Origin: Lachnospiraceae bacterium | GTDB lineage: Bacteria; Bacillota; Clostridia; Lachnospirales; Lachnospiraceae | DNA length: 49,020 nt | Reading direction: 5' to 3' | Assembly (NCBI GenBank): GCA_017457865.1 | Contig: JAFTGN010000026.1 | Span: forward strand, 1 to 49,020 | Part shown: positions 23,961-32,120 of the stretch, piece by piece | Layout of the letters: every line of letters starts with the position of its first letter | Position numbering within the stretch: the first letter of the stretch is position 1 | Made by a program: the position numbers and the translations under genes | Notes under the pieces: model-generated | The model's input: the letters and a program-made list of their open reading frames with translations, nothing else | What the model was told of the DNA's origin: nothing | Database searches by the model: none

Positions 23961-24818
23961 ATGAAGAGCATGAAGAGACTGTTGAAAAAAAATCAAACCA
24001 TTGTATCCGCACTGGCGGTGATGCTGGCAGTGGCAGGTTATCTGACTTATGCTGGAAACACTGATCGTACAAGAAAAAATCAGACGACTTCTACATATGT
24101 GGAAGCCCAGTACGAAATTTCTCAGGAAGATCTGCTGTCAGAAAACAGTGTAGACCTGACTGGAACCGGATTGTCTGCTGATATTGGTACAGATGTTCTG
24201 GAAGATGCAGCAGACACGGCAGGACAGACGGAAAAGACCGTGCTGCACAGAGAGGAGGAAGGACTTTCTGGTGATACAGTAGTGGATGGGGAGACAGAAA
24301 CCCAAACTGTAGCACAGGAAGAGGACGGACAAAATCAGGTAGCAGCAGAAGATGTGGCAGAGGATACGGACATTGCCAGTCTGGATCAGGATGCCTCTGA
24401 TTTAGACAGCGTGCCGGGAGAGGCAGTATTGACAAGCGGCATGACCGTATCTGACTTTGTGGCACAGAGTAAATTAGACAGAGAGCAGGTCAGAGGTGCC
24501 AACAAGGAAGCTTTGTTGAATGTGATCAATAATGATGGAGCTACAGATGAGGAGGTACAGGGTGCCATTGATACCATGGTGACACTGACTACAACTGCTG
24601 AGCTGGAAAGTGCCACAGAGATGCTATTGAAATCCAAAGGTTTTTCGGATGCCATTGTCAGTATCAACGGTGACCAGGTGGAGGTAGTCATTGGAAAGAG
24701 CAGCCTGACCGATGCACAGCTGGCCCAGGTGGAGGACATTGTCAAACGAAAAACAGACACCGGAATCGAAAACATCGTCATTTCTTTGATGGATATGGCA
24801 GGAGAAAAACAGCAATAG
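23961..24818 (+). CDS. spoIIIAH: Stage III sporulation protein AH
   Basis: The mother-cell ring protein that binds forespore SpoIIQ across the intermembrane space. The start at 23961 follows GGAGG; the frame from 23949 is too close to it. The product has 285 residues: an N-terminal membrane helix (about 13-30), a long acidic Gln/Glu/Asp linker of ~110 residues, then the YscJ/FliF-like domain (SKLDREQVRGANKEALLNVIN... to IENIVISLMDM). The linker is much longer than in B. subtilis (218 residues in total), suggesting a wider gap to bridge or a flexible tether. It is the last gene of the operon; the next promoter is at 24871. Confidence 0.92.
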   Translation: MKSMKRLLKKNQTIVSALAVMLAVAGYLTYAGNTDRTRKNQTTSTYVEAQYEISQEDLLSENSVDLTGTGLSADIGTDVLEDAADTAGQTEKTVLHREEEGLSGDTVVDGETETQTVAQEEDGQNQVAAEDVAEDTDIASLDQDASDLDSVPGEAVLTSGMTVSDFVAQSKLDREQVRGANKEALLNVINNDGATDEEVQGAIDTMVTLTTTAELESATEMLLKSKGFSDAIVSINGDQVEVVIGKSSLTDAQLAQVEDIVKRKTDTGIENIVISLMDMAGEKQQ

Positions 24819-24870
24819 TCATGCAGTGAAGGGGGAATTGCAAGAAATTTATAATTCTGCGGAAATTGAC

Positions 24871-24899
24871 TTTTCATTCTAACAGAATTCTGTTATAAT
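24871..24899 (+). promoter_or_regulatory. Promoter for the Asp23-nusB-xseA operon, with embedded palindrome
   Basis: An extended -10 (TGTTATAAT) with TATAAT at 24894-24899 and a weak TTTTCA -35 at 24871-24876, spacer 17. A consensus-like TTGACT lies five bases further upstream (24866) but at a 22-base spacing. The perfect 16-base palindrome TAACAGAATTCTGTTA (24880-24895) fills the space between the boxes and is a candidate operator. A GAACTGTGAACAGTTTACG stem follows at about 24911-24929. Confidence 0.6.
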
Positions 24900-24976
24900 G
24901 TATGGTATCGGAACTGTGAACAGTTTACGATTTATGATTTGGCTTTTATGCCAAATGTTTCACAGGAGGTACAATT

Positions 24977-25351
24977 GTGGCTAGAGAAGTGGAGAAAAAT
25001 TCATACGAAGTAATGTTGGAGAATGCATCCGGTAAGGTACAGATTGCAGAAGAAGTGGTTGCGATCATTGCCGGTCTGGCAGCAACAGAAGTAAAGGGCG
25101 TGGCTTCCATGGCAGGGAATATGACCAGAGAGTTGGTGGCAAAGCTGGGCATGAAGCACTTATCCAAAGGCGTTGCAGTTTCCATTTTAGAGCATACAGT
25201 TTCTGTAAAGCTTTCTTTGAATCTGTTGTATGGATATAACATTCCGGCAATCAGTGCCGCTGTACAGGATAGAGTAAAGGATGCCATTGAGAATATGACT
25301 GGTCTGCAGGTACTTGAGGTGAATATCGCCATTGCAGGTGTGAACATCTGA
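24977..25351 (+). CDS. Asp23/Gls24 family envelope stress response protein
   Basis: A small alpha/beta DUF322 protein that in Firmicutes forms membrane-associated fibres via AmaP or acts under envelope stress; the exact role in Clostridia is unknown. It starts at GTG 24977, seven bases after AGGAGGT; 124 residues. The family core is clear: GKVQIAEEVVAIIAGLAATEVKGVASMAG, GVAVSILEHTVSVKLSLNLLYGYNIPAISAAVQDRVKDAIENMTGLQVLEVNI. It precedes nusB, the usual position in Clostridia. A stem-loop with five Ts lies between it and nusB and may attenuate the operon. Confidence 0.93.
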   Translation: MAREVEKNSYEVMLENASGKVQIAEEVVAIIAGLAATEVKGVASMAGNMTRELVAKLGMKHLSKGVAVSILEHTVSVKLSLNLLYGYNIPAISAAVQDRVKDAIENMTGLQVLEVNIAIAGVNI

Positions 25352-25361
25352 GAACTGGTCG

Positions 25362-25403
25362 GGACTGTGGCAGGACTTTTTGGGTTCTGTGGCAGTCCTT
25401 TTT
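25362..25403 (+). terminator. Attenuator-like stem-loop between Asp23 gene and nusB
   Basis: GGACTG (25362-25367) and CAGTCC (25393-25398) close an imperfect hairpin, followed by T5 at 25399-25403. nusB starts 25 bases later with no promoter seen, so partial read-through is likely. Confidence 0.6.
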
Positions 25404-25428
25404 CGTGTAATTAAGATGGAGGAAGAAC

Positions 25429-25827
25429 ATGAACAGACGAGAACTTCGGGAAGAAACCTTTAAGATGGTATTTCACTGTGCGTTTTATCAGGATGAGGAA
25501 TTGAAGGAGCAGATTGATACCTATCTGGGTGAATTGACAGTTCCCACAGAAGAGGAGCAGATGCTGTTGAAAGGACGTTTTCTGGATATTTATGCGCAGA
25601 TTCCTGGACTGGATGAAAAAATTGCGGCAGTCAGCAAAGGATGGAGCATAGATCGTATGGGAAAAGTGGATCTGTCTATTTTGCGGGTGGCGTTGTATGA
25701 GATGCTGTATGATGACGAGGTACCAGTAAAGGTTGCCATCAATGAGGCAGTAGAATTGGCAAAGAGCTATGGTGGTGACAGTTCCCCGCAGTTTATCAAT
25801 GGAATTTTAGCGAAATACGCCAATTGA
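25429..25827 (+). CDS. nusB: Transcription antitermination factor NusB
   Basis: An RNA-binding helical protein that with NusE (S10) joins the rRNA antitermination complex. The 132-residue product starts after GGAGGAA and shows the family pattern [17 protein letters not shown] at the N-terminus, [56 protein letters not shown] at the C-terminus. Length is normal. It is followed by xseA after 13 bases. A stem-loop before it may tune its level. Confidence 0.96.
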   Translation: MNRRELREETFKMVFHCAFYQDEELKEQIDTYLGELTVPTEEEQMLLKGRFLDIYAQIPGLDEKIAAVSKGWSIDRMGKVDLSILRVALYEMLYDDEVPVKVAINEAVELAKSYGGDSSPQFINGILAKYAN

Positions 25828-25840
25828 CAGGAGAACAGAC

Positions 25841-27070
25841 ATGGCAGGTATTTATACCGTCCGGCAGGTAAATACTTATATTAAAAATATGTTTACCCAG
25901 GACTATGCTTTGAATCGGCTTCAGGTCAAAGGAGAAGTGTCCGGTTGTAAGTATCATCCATCCGGGCACATTTATTTTACATTAAAAGATGAATCCGGTA
26001 CCCTTGCCTGTGTGATGTTTGCGGGAAATCGAAGCAAGGGACTGTCCTTTGTATTGCAAAATGGCTTACAGGTGGTAGTGGAAGGCAGCATCAGCACCTA
26101 TGAACGGGACAGCCGTTACCAGATGTATGCAGCGAAGATCACGAGAGAAGGCATCGGAGAGTTGTACAGACGGTATGAGGAATTGAAGGCAGAGCTTCAG
26201 GAGATGGGTATGTTTGATGCCTGTTATAAGCAGCCCATTCCCCGTTATGCCAGAACCATCGGTATCGTCACAGCATCCAGCGGTGCGGCCATTCACGATA
26301 TTATGAATATTGCATCCAGACGAAATCCTTATGTACAGCTGATCCTTGCCCCGGCACAGGTGCAGGGCACAGGAGCAGCAGAGAGTATTGTGAAAGCCAT
26401 TGAGAGGCTGGATGCCATACACCCTGACTGTATGATTGTAGGCAGAGGGGGCGGCTCTATAGAGGATTTGTGGGCATTTAATGAGGAAATCGTGGCAAGA
26501 GCCATTTTTGACTGTGATACGCCGGTGATTTCTGCGGTGGGCCATGAGACAGATACCACCATTGCGGATTTCGTGGCAGACCTTCGGGCACCTACCCCCT
26601 CTGCGGCGGCAGAACTGGCAGTGTTTGATTACAGACAGTTTCTTGCCCAGTTAGAGGCAGGGCAGGAGCTGTTAAATCGTGCCATAGACCGGAAGATAGA
26701 GACTTGCAGACAGAAGTTGGAACGGGTGACACTGGAATTGCGGATGCAGCATCCAAAGAACCGATTGGCTACAGAAAAGCAGTATCTGTCAGAACTGGAA
26801 GATCGTTTGCAATGGAACATGGGACAGCAGCTAGAACAGATCAGATATACGTATGCACTGATGGCAGAGCGGTTAGAAGGCCTGTCTCCCCTGAAGAAAC
26901 TGACAGGCGGATATGGATATATTTCCGGTTCGTCTGGTGCGGTGAAATCTGTTCAGGACATTGACATAGGAGAGACGGTGCAGATTCGCCTACAGGATGG
27001 GGGGCTGACTGCCCGTGTAACAGACAAGCGGAAAATGGAGATGCCGAAGAAGACCGGCCGGGAAGGATAA
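25841..27070 (+). CDS. xseA: Exodeoxyribonuclease VII large subunit
   Basis: The catalytic subunit of the single-strand DNA exonuclease VII, which degrades single-stranded ends in both directions and acts in repair. The 409-residue product has an N-terminal OB fold (VRQVNTYIKNMFTQDYALNRLQVKGEVSG, ..HIYFTLKD..), a catalytic block (RTIGIVTASSGAAIHDIMNIASRRNP, VGRGGGSIEDLWAFNEEIVARAIFDCDTPVISAVGHETDTTIADFVADLRAPTPSAAAEL), a helical coiled region and a C-terminal GYGYI...V..I..G..V.I strand set. Length is slightly below E. coli (456). It is four bases upstream of xseB. Confidence 0.96.
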   Translation: MAGIYTVRQVNTYIKNMFTQDYALNRLQVKGEVSGCKYHPSGHIYFTLKDESGTLACVMFAGNRSKGLSFVLQNGLQVVVEGSISTYERDSRYQMYAAKITREGIGELYRRYEELKAELQEMGMFDACYKQPIPRYARTIGIVTASSGAAIHDIMNIASRRNPYVQLILAPAQVQGTGAAESIVKAIERLDAIHPDCMIVGRGGGSIEDLWAFNEEIVARAIFDCDTPVISAVGHETDTTIADFVADLRAPTPSAAAELAVFDYRQFLAQLEAGQELLNRAIDRKIETCRQKLERVTLELRMQHPKNRLATEKQYLSELEDRLQWNMGQQLEQIRYTYALMAERLEGLSPLKKLTGGYGYISGSSGAVKSVQDIDIGETVQIRLQDGGLTARVTDKRKMEMPKKTGREG

Positions 27071-27073
27071 AAC

Positions 27074-27274
27074 ATGGCAAGAGGAATTGAGGATTCCCTG
27101 CGGGAAATCCAGCAGATCGTTGAAGAGATGGAGCAGGGAGACCAGACATTAGAAGAAGCATTGAAAAGCTATGAAGCAGGCATCCGTCTGATTCGCAGTT
27201 GTGGCAGACAGATTGAGGAAGCAGAGAAGAAAATTGAGATTTTAAATGAGGACGAAGATGATGAAACAGTTTAA
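27074..27274 (+). CDS. xseB: Exodeoxyribonuclease VII small subunit
   Basis: A 66-residue helical protein that binds in several copies along the coiled arms of XseA. Family pattern: SLREIQQIVEEMEQGDQTLEEALKSYEAGIRLIRSCGRQIEEAEKKIEIL. It starts three bases after the xseA stop and its last codons overlap the start of ispA by 17 bases, so all three are translationally linked. Confidence 0.95.
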   Translation: MARGIEDSLREIQQIVEEMEQGDQTLEEALKSYEAGIRLIRSCGRQIEEAEKKIEILNEDEDDETV

Positions 27275-28151
27275 AGAACAGCTGACAGAACGTGTGGCAG
27301 CAGTGGAAGCATTGTTGAAGCAGTATTTGCCAAAGGAAGAAGGCCTGCAAAAAACCATTTTTGAAGCCTGCAATTACAGCATGCTGGCAGGTGGAAAGCG
27401 CATTCGTCCCCTGCTCATGCAGCTGACTTATGAAATGTTTGGAGGGCAAGGCAGTGAGATTGGACCGTTTATGGCAGCCATAGAGATGATTCATACATCC
27501 TCTCTGGTTCATGATGACTTGCCTTGTATGGACAACGACGAGTATCGCAGAGGCAGAAAGACCACATGGGTAGAATATGGCTACGATATGGCGGTGTTGA
27601 CTGGAGATGCGTTGATGATATATGCATTTGAGGTAGCATCTAAAACTTTTGCGGATACTGCCTGTCCAGAACGTGTGGGACGTGCCATTCAGATTCTGGC
27701 ACAAAAGACCGGTATTTACGGTATGATTGGCGGTCAGGTGGTAGATGTGGAAATGACAGGTTCCCCTATGACCAGAGAGCAGTTGGATTTTGTGTATCGG
27801 TTAAAGACCGGCGCCTTGTTAGAAGCATCTATGATGATCGGTGCGGTGCTTGCAGGGGCAGAGGATGCAGCGGTAGCAGACATGGAGCAGATTGCAGGGA
27901 AGATCGGTCTGGCATTCCAGATTCGGGACGATATTCTGGATGTGACTAGCACCACAGAGCAGCTTGGCAAACCGGTATTAAGTGATGAAAAGAATCAGAA
28001 GACCACCTATGTGACGTATGAGGGAATGACACAGTCTGAGGCAGATGTCAAACGGCTTTCCGAAGAGGCCATTGCAGGGGTTTCTTCTTATGAAGGAGCG
28101 CACCAGTTCCTGGTAGAGTTGATTCGTATGCTGATTACCAGAGAAAAATAA
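27258..28151 (+). CDS. ispA: Farnesyl/geranylgeranyl diphosphate synthase
   Basis: Condenses dimethylallyl diphosphate with isopentenyl diphosphate to C15 or C20 chains for undecaprenyl carriers and quinones; cytosolic and Mg-dependent. The start at 27258 (or 27261) follows GAGGACG and overlaps xseB; about 297 residues. Visible are GGKRIRP at 45-51, the first Asp-rich motif DDLPCMDNDEYRRGRKT from Asp86, GGQVVDVE and the second Asp-rich motif RDDILD at about 223-228. Bulky residues before the first motif suggest a short (C15) product, but chain length cannot be fixed by eye. Followed by dxs, so two isoprenoid steps are encoded together. Confidence 0.94.
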   Translation: MMKQFKEQLTERVAAVEALLKQYLPKEEGLQKTIFEACNYSMLAGGKRIRPLLMQLTYEMFGGQGSEIGPFMAAIEMIHTSSLVHDDLPCMDNDEYRRGRKTTWVEYGYDMAVLTGDALMIYAFEVASKTFADTACPERVGRAIQILAQKTGIYGMIGGQVVDVEMTGSPMTREQLDFVYRLKTGALLEASMMIGAVLAGAEDAAVADMEQIAGKIGLAFQIRDDILDVTSTTEQLGKPVLSDEKNQKTTYVTYEGMTQSEADVKRLSEEAIAGVSSYEGAHQFLVELIRMLITREK

Positions 28152-28225
28152 GAAACTGGGCGGTTGCCTGAAAAGACTCCCGTGATGGGAATACTTTGGG
28201 AAAAACCTCAAAATGGAGGAATACC

Positions 28226-30088
28226 ATGATTTTAGATAAAATTCAAACTCCGTCAGATGTAAAAAAATTGAAACAGAAGGAATTAGAAGAATTGGCAGGG
28301 GAAGTACGCCAGTTTTTGCTGCAATCTGTCAGCAAGACCGGCGGACATCTGGCTTCCAATCTTGGAGTAGTGGAATTGACCATTGCATTATTTTCTGTAT
28401 TTGATCTGCCGAAGGATCAGATTATATGGGATGTGGGACACCAGTCTTACACCCACAAACTGCTCTCCGGGCGAAAAGAGGGTTTTCAAACTTTGCGCCA
28501 GTTTGGAGGCATGAGCGGTTTTCCAAAACGAAAAGAAAGTCCTTGCGATGTTTTCGAGACAGGGCATAGCACCACCTCTATTTCCGCCGGACTGGGCCTG
28601 TGTCAGGCCAGAGATTTGCAGCACCAGGACAATTTTGTCATTTCTGTGATTGGAGATGGCTCACTTACCGGTGGGATGGCATATGAAGCCATGAACAATG
28701 CGGCACAGCTGAATTCCAATTTTATCATTATATTAAATGACAATGAAATGTCCATTTCCCCCAATGTAGGGGGAGTATCCAAATATTTGCAGTCCATTCG
28801 TACCGCACCAAGATATAACCAACTGAAGGAAAATGTGACCGATACCTTGTCTAAGATTCCTAAGGTGGGTTCTAGGATGGTGACTCGGATTCGAAAGACC
28901 AAATCCGGCATCAAACAACTGGTGATACCAGGGATGTTATTTGAAAATATGGGACTGACGTATTTAGGGCCGATAGATGGGCATGATATTGGGGCGTTGC
29001 GGGATGTATTAGAAGATGCCAGGCAGATGAACAGTGCGGTGTTGATACACATTGTCACCCAAAAGGGCAGGGGGTATCGTCTGGCAGAAAAGAATCCCAG
29101 TGCGTTTCACGGTGTGGTGCCGTTTCGATTGAACGATGGCAAGAAACTGGTACGCACCAAAGCCAAGAGCTATACGGAACTATTTGGAGAGACTATTTGT
29201 CAGATGGCAGAAAAGAATCCAAAGATCACAGCCATTACAGCAGCCATGGCAGATGGAACCGGTTTGAAGCAGTTTTCTAAGACATATCCGGATCGCTTTT
29301 TTGATGTGGGAATTGCGGAGCAGCATGCGGTGACCTTTGCGGCTGGATTGGCTGCAGGGGGGATGAAGCCGTTTGTGGCAATTTATTCTTCTTTTTTACA
29401 GCGGTCTTATGACCAGATCATACATGATGTGTGTATGCAGGAATTGCCAGTGGTGCTTCTGGCAGACCGGGCAGGTCTGGTGGGGAATGATGGAGAGACA
29501 CACCAGGGTGTGTTTGACATCAGTTATCTGGCACATATTCCAAATCTGACGGTGATGGCACCGAAGAATGGAAAGGAACTGGTTGCCATGCTTCACTTTG
29601 CGGAAACCTTTGATCAGCCACTGGCCATCCGTTATCCCAGAGGGGCAGCTGTGACTGCTATGGAACAGTATGATGCCCCCATTCAATGGGGCAAAGGAGA
29701 AGTGTTAGAGGCAGAAAGAGGCATTGCACTACTGGCATTTGGTTCTATGGTACAGACTGCTATGGAAGTACATGAATCCTTAAAACAAAAGCAAATTGCT
29801 TCCACGGTGGTGAATCTGCGGTTTGCCAGCCCTATTGATCGAAAATTGGTTGCACAGCTGACAGAAGAACATAACATCATCGTCACATTGGAAGAAAATG
29901 TACTCCGGGGCGGTGTAGGAGAAGCCATCAGTGCCTATCTGCTGGAAATCGGCTATACCGGCAGTATACTGCCCATTGGCATTCCCGATGCCTTTGTAGA
30001 GCATGGCAGTGTGAGCCAGTTAAAAGAGATGCTGGAAATCGACAGTACCGGAATCGAACAGCAGATTCTGGAACTGTACAGTAGATAA
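28226..30088 (+). CDS. dxs: 1-deoxy-D-xylulose-5-phosphate synthase
   Basis: A thiamine-diphosphate enzyme making DXP from pyruvate and glyceraldehyde 3-phosphate, the entry to the MEP isoprenoid pathway. The start at 28226 (MILDKI) follows GGAGG; 620 residues, normal. Motifs: GGHLASNLGVVELTIAL, WDVGHQSYTHKLLSGR, ETGHSTTSISAGLG, the ThDP-binding IGDGSLTGGMAYEAMNNA...NDN, PIDGHD, and in the second domain DVGIAEQHAVTFAAGLAAGG and LLADRAGLVGNDGETHQGVFD. The stop codon lies in an 11-base sequence that is repeated on the far side of the MITE-like element directly downstream, so the element inserted right at the end of this gene. Confidence 0.96.
   Translation: MILDKIQTPSDVKKLKQKELEELAGEVRQFLLQSVSKTGGHLASNLGVVELTIALFSVFDLPKDQIIWDVGHQSYTHKLLSGRKEGFQTLRQFGGMSGFPKRKESPCDVFETGHSTTSISAGLGLCQARDLQHQDNFVISVIGDGSLTGGMAYEAMNNAAQLNSNFIIILNDNEMSISPNVGGVSKYLQSIRTAPRYNQLKENVTDTLSKIPKVGSRMVTRIRKTKSGIKQLVIPGMLFENMGLTYLGPIDGHDIGALRDVLEDARQMNSAVLIHIVTQKGRGYRLAEKNPSAFHGVVPFRLNDGKKLVRTKAKSYTELFGETICQMAEKNPKITAITAAMADGTGLKQFSKTYPDRFFDVGIAEQHAVTFAAGLAAGGMKPFVAIYSSFLQRSYDQIIHDVCMQELPVVLLADRAGLVGNDGETHQGVFDISYLAHIPNLTVMAPKNGKELVAMLHFAETFDQPLAIRYPRGAAVTAMEQYDAPIQWGKGEVLEAERGIALLAFGSMVQTAMEVHESLKQKQIASTVVNLRFASPIDRKLVAQLTEEHNIIVTLEENVLRGGVGEAISAYLLEIGYTGSILPIGIPDAFVEHGSVSQLKEMLEIDSTGIEQQILELYSR
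30078..30088 (+). repeat. Left target-site duplication of MITE-like copy B
   Basis: ACAGTAGATAA, which includes the last codons and the stop of dxs. The identical sequence is at 30303-30313. Confidence 0.75.
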
Positions 30089-30302
30089 TAGACAATTGCA
30101 AAACTCTTTGAATAGAGCAAAAAACAACCTGTACATCAGAAATTTTTCACTAAAAAAACTCTGTGAAATGCCGGTACTTTATTTTTTGAGCAATAAGCGA
30201 TAAAAAATATTAGTACCGCTGCATGGAACCGAAGCGAGAGCGTGTTTTTTTAGTGAAAATTTTGATGAAAGGTGTTCGGTATCATAGTTTCGCAATTGTC
30301 TA
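30089..30302 (-). mobile_element. MITE-like element, copy B (214 bp), between dxs and tlyA
   Basis: The terminal inverted repeats TAGACAATTGCAAAACT (30089-30105) and AGTTTCGCAATTGTCTA (30286-30302) differ at one base. Exact 11-base direct repeats flank it. Relative to copies A and C it is reversed. Its arms share GTACATCAGAAATTTTT and TTTTGATGAAAGG...TCGGTATCATAGTTTCGC with them, but the middle ~100 bases are different and contain their own inverted repeat, CGGTACT...AGTACCG. It encodes no protein, so it would depend on a transposase elsewhere. A target duplication of 11 bases falls in the range known for IS4-group elements (10-13). Confidence 0.8.
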
Positions 30303-30313
30303 ACAGTAGATAA
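30303..30313 (+). repeat. Right target-site duplication of MITE-like copy B
   Basis: ACAGTAGATAA, identical to 30078-30088. The following T is also shared, so the duplication is 11 or 12 bases depending on where the element's end is placed. Confidence 0.75.
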
Positions 30314-30335
30314 TCCGGAAAGGAATGGTAACAAC

Positions 30336-31136
30336 GTGAAGGAACGTTTGGACGTGTTATTGTGTAATTTAGGGCTGGCACCTTCCAGAGAGAAGGCAAA
30401 AGCCATTATTATGGCAGGACAGGTCTATGTCAATGGACAAAAAGAGGATAAGGCAGGTGCCCAGTTTGATCTGTATGCCAATATTGAAGTGCGGGGGAAC
30501 ACACTGAAATATGTGAGCAGAGGCGGACTGAAGCTGGAAAAGTCTATGGATGCTTTTCACATTGACCTGACAGATAAAGTCTGTATGGATGTAGGTTCTT
30601 CTACCGGTGGTTTTACAGACTGCATGCTGCAAAATGGTGCAGCAAAGGTATATGCCATTGATGTGGGGCATGGACAGCTGGCATGGTCTTTGCGGAATGA
30701 TGACCGGGTGGTCTGTATGGAAAAGACCAATATCCGTTATGTATTGCCGGAGCATTTGCAGGAGCCGGTGGATTTCTTTTCCTGTGATGTGTCCTTTATT
30801 TCTCTCACCAAGGTATTGGAGCCGGTACAGGCGCTGCTTACCGAAAGAGGACAGGGGGTTTGTCTGATCAAGCCTCAGTTTGAGGCAGGCAGAGAAAAAG
30901 TAGGCAAGAAAGGCGTGGTGCGGGAAAAAAGTACCCACATTGAAGTGGTACAGCACATCATAGACTATGTGAAATCCATTGGGTTTGCTCCGCTGGGACT
31001 GGAATTTTCTCCCATCAAAGGACCGGAGGGCAATATTGAGTATCTCATCTATCTTCAGAACAATCCTACACCGGAGGAACTGGCATTGCCGGAAATCGAT
31101 GTAAAAGCACTGGTAGAACAATCTCATGAACTATAA
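30336..31136 (+). CDS. tlyA: TlyA family rRNA (cytidine-2'-O)-methyltransferase
   Basis: A predicted 2'-O-methyltransferase of ribosomal RNA (the 16S/23S cytidines in Mycobacterium), historically called hemolysin A. It starts at GTG 30336; AAAGGA lies about 12 bases upstream, a little far. The 266-residue product has an N-terminal S4 RNA-binding domain (MKERLDVLLCNLGLAPSREKAKAIIMAGQVYVNG), then an FtsJ-type domain with YVSRGGLKLEKSMDAF, the SAM motif MDVGSSTGGFTDCMLQNGAAKVYAIDVGHGQL, CDVSFISL and LIKPQFEAGREKVGKKGVVR. A mobile repeat separates it from dxs, while nadK follows after eight bases. Confidence 0.94.
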   Translation: MKERLDVLLCNLGLAPSREKAKAIIMAGQVYVNGQKEDKAGAQFDLYANIEVRGNTLKYVSRGGLKLEKSMDAFHIDLTDKVCMDVGSSTGGFTDCMLQNGAAKVYAIDVGHGQLAWSLRNDDRVVCMEKTNIRYVLPEHLQEPVDFFSCDVSFISLTKVLEPVQALLTERGQGVCLIKPQFEAGREKVGKKGVVREKSTHIEVVQHIIDYVKSIGFAPLGLEFSPIKGPEGNIEYLIYLQNNPTPEELALPEIDVKALVEQSHEL

Positions 31137-31144
31137 GGAGAACT

Positions 31145-32011
31145 ATGCGGCATTTTTGTATGATTGCAAATGTAACCAGAGAGGGTGTGCAGGAGGCTGC
31201 ACAGGAGGCACAAAGGTATCTGGAAGAACGGGGATGTATTTGCAGACCGTTTTCTGGTTGGTCACCCAAAGGAGAACAGCGGATTTTGACGAAGGAAGAA
31301 GTAGGCGGTGACACAGAATGTATTCTGGTGCTGGGAGGGGATGGTACCCTCATTCATGTCTGTCGGAATCTGCACACCCGGTATCCGGTTTATGGCATTA
31401 AACTGGGTACGCTGGGCTATCTGATGGAAACCGATCAAAACGGTATGTACCAGGCACTGGATTGTCTGGTGTCTGATCAGTATTTTATTGAGGAGCGGAT
31501 GCTGCTCAAAGGAGAAGTTCTGCGAGGGGATCAGGTACTGTTTGAAGACAGCGCCATGAATGACATTGTACTGAACCGCAATGGACATGTAAATATTATC
31601 CGCTTTAATATGTATGTAAATGGGGAGTGGATCTGCCGCTATGTGGCAGATGGAATGATCACAGCCACGCCGACCGGTTCTACTGCATATAACCTGTCAG
31701 CAGGGGGCCCCATTGTCAGTCCGGAAGCGGATTTGTTTATCGTCACTCCTATTTGTGCCAACGCCCTTTCTGCAAGAAGCATTGTGCTTCCGGCAGATGC
31801 TGTGATTGAACTGGAAATTGATGCTACATTTCGCAGCCACGAGACGGTGCGGCAGGGATGCAATGCCAGCGTATATTTTGATGGAGATTCCTACCAGGAA
31901 CTGCAACCGGGAGACAGAGTGCGGATTACACGCTCTTTGGACAAGGCACAGCTGGTGAAGACCAAAAAGCAGAGTTTCTTAGATGCCCTGCGCAGAAAAT
32001 TGGTAGATTAA
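31145..32011 (+). CDS. nadK: NAD kinase
   Basis: Phosphorylates NAD to NADP in the cytosol, using ATP or polyphosphate. The 288-residue product has the diacylglycerol-kinase-like fold with LVLGGDGTLI at 62-71 (catalytic Asp in GGDGT), GIKLGTLGYL at about 84-93, the second conserved block MNDIVLNRN, the NAD site YVADGMITATPTGSTAYNLSAGGPI and TPICANALSARSIVLPAD. AAGGAG lies just before the ATG. It is part of the tlyA-nadK-argR-recN cluster typical of Firmicutes. Confidence 0.96.
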   Translation: MRHFCMIANVTREGVQEAAQEAQRYLEERGCICRPFSGWSPKGEQRILTKEEVGGDTECILVLGGDGTLIHVCRNLHTRYPVYGIKLGTLGYLMETDQNGMYQALDCLVSDQYFIEERMLLKGEVLRGDQVLFEDSAMNDIVLNRNGHVNIIRFNMYVNGEWICRYVADGMITATPTGSTAYNLSAGGPIVSPEADLFIVTPICANALSARSIVLPADAVIELEIDATFRSHETVRQGCNASVYFDGDSYQELQPGDRVRITRSLDKAQLVKTKKQSFLDALRRKLVD

Positions 32012-32014
32012 AAT

Positions 32015-32079
32015 CAGGAGACTTGCTGGAAGCCATGATTCCGTGAAGGTTTTGTGTGGCAGAATCCTGGGTTACAACA
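32015..32079. repeat. Palindromic leader-repeat unit upstream of argR
   Basis: CAGGAG, an 11-base insert, then GCCATGATTCCGTGAAGG, TTTTGTGTGGCAGAATCCTGGGTTAC. It is related to the inner part of the glgB-leader unit (TTCGCGAAGGTTTTGCG..GCAAAATCCTGAGTCA) and to the GAGCCATTATTCTGTGA core at 20905. It fills most of the 109-base nadK-argR gap. Confidence 0.55.
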
Positions 32080-32120
32080 AAGGACAAAATGTAATTGACA
32101 GATGGAAAGTGAGGACGGAG

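Noticed and set aside
26841-27704. 287-residue open frame antisense to xseA-xseB-ispA
   Set aside because: It crosses three real genes on the other strand, its His/Cys-rich translation has no recognisable domain, and it has no promoter or ribosome site.
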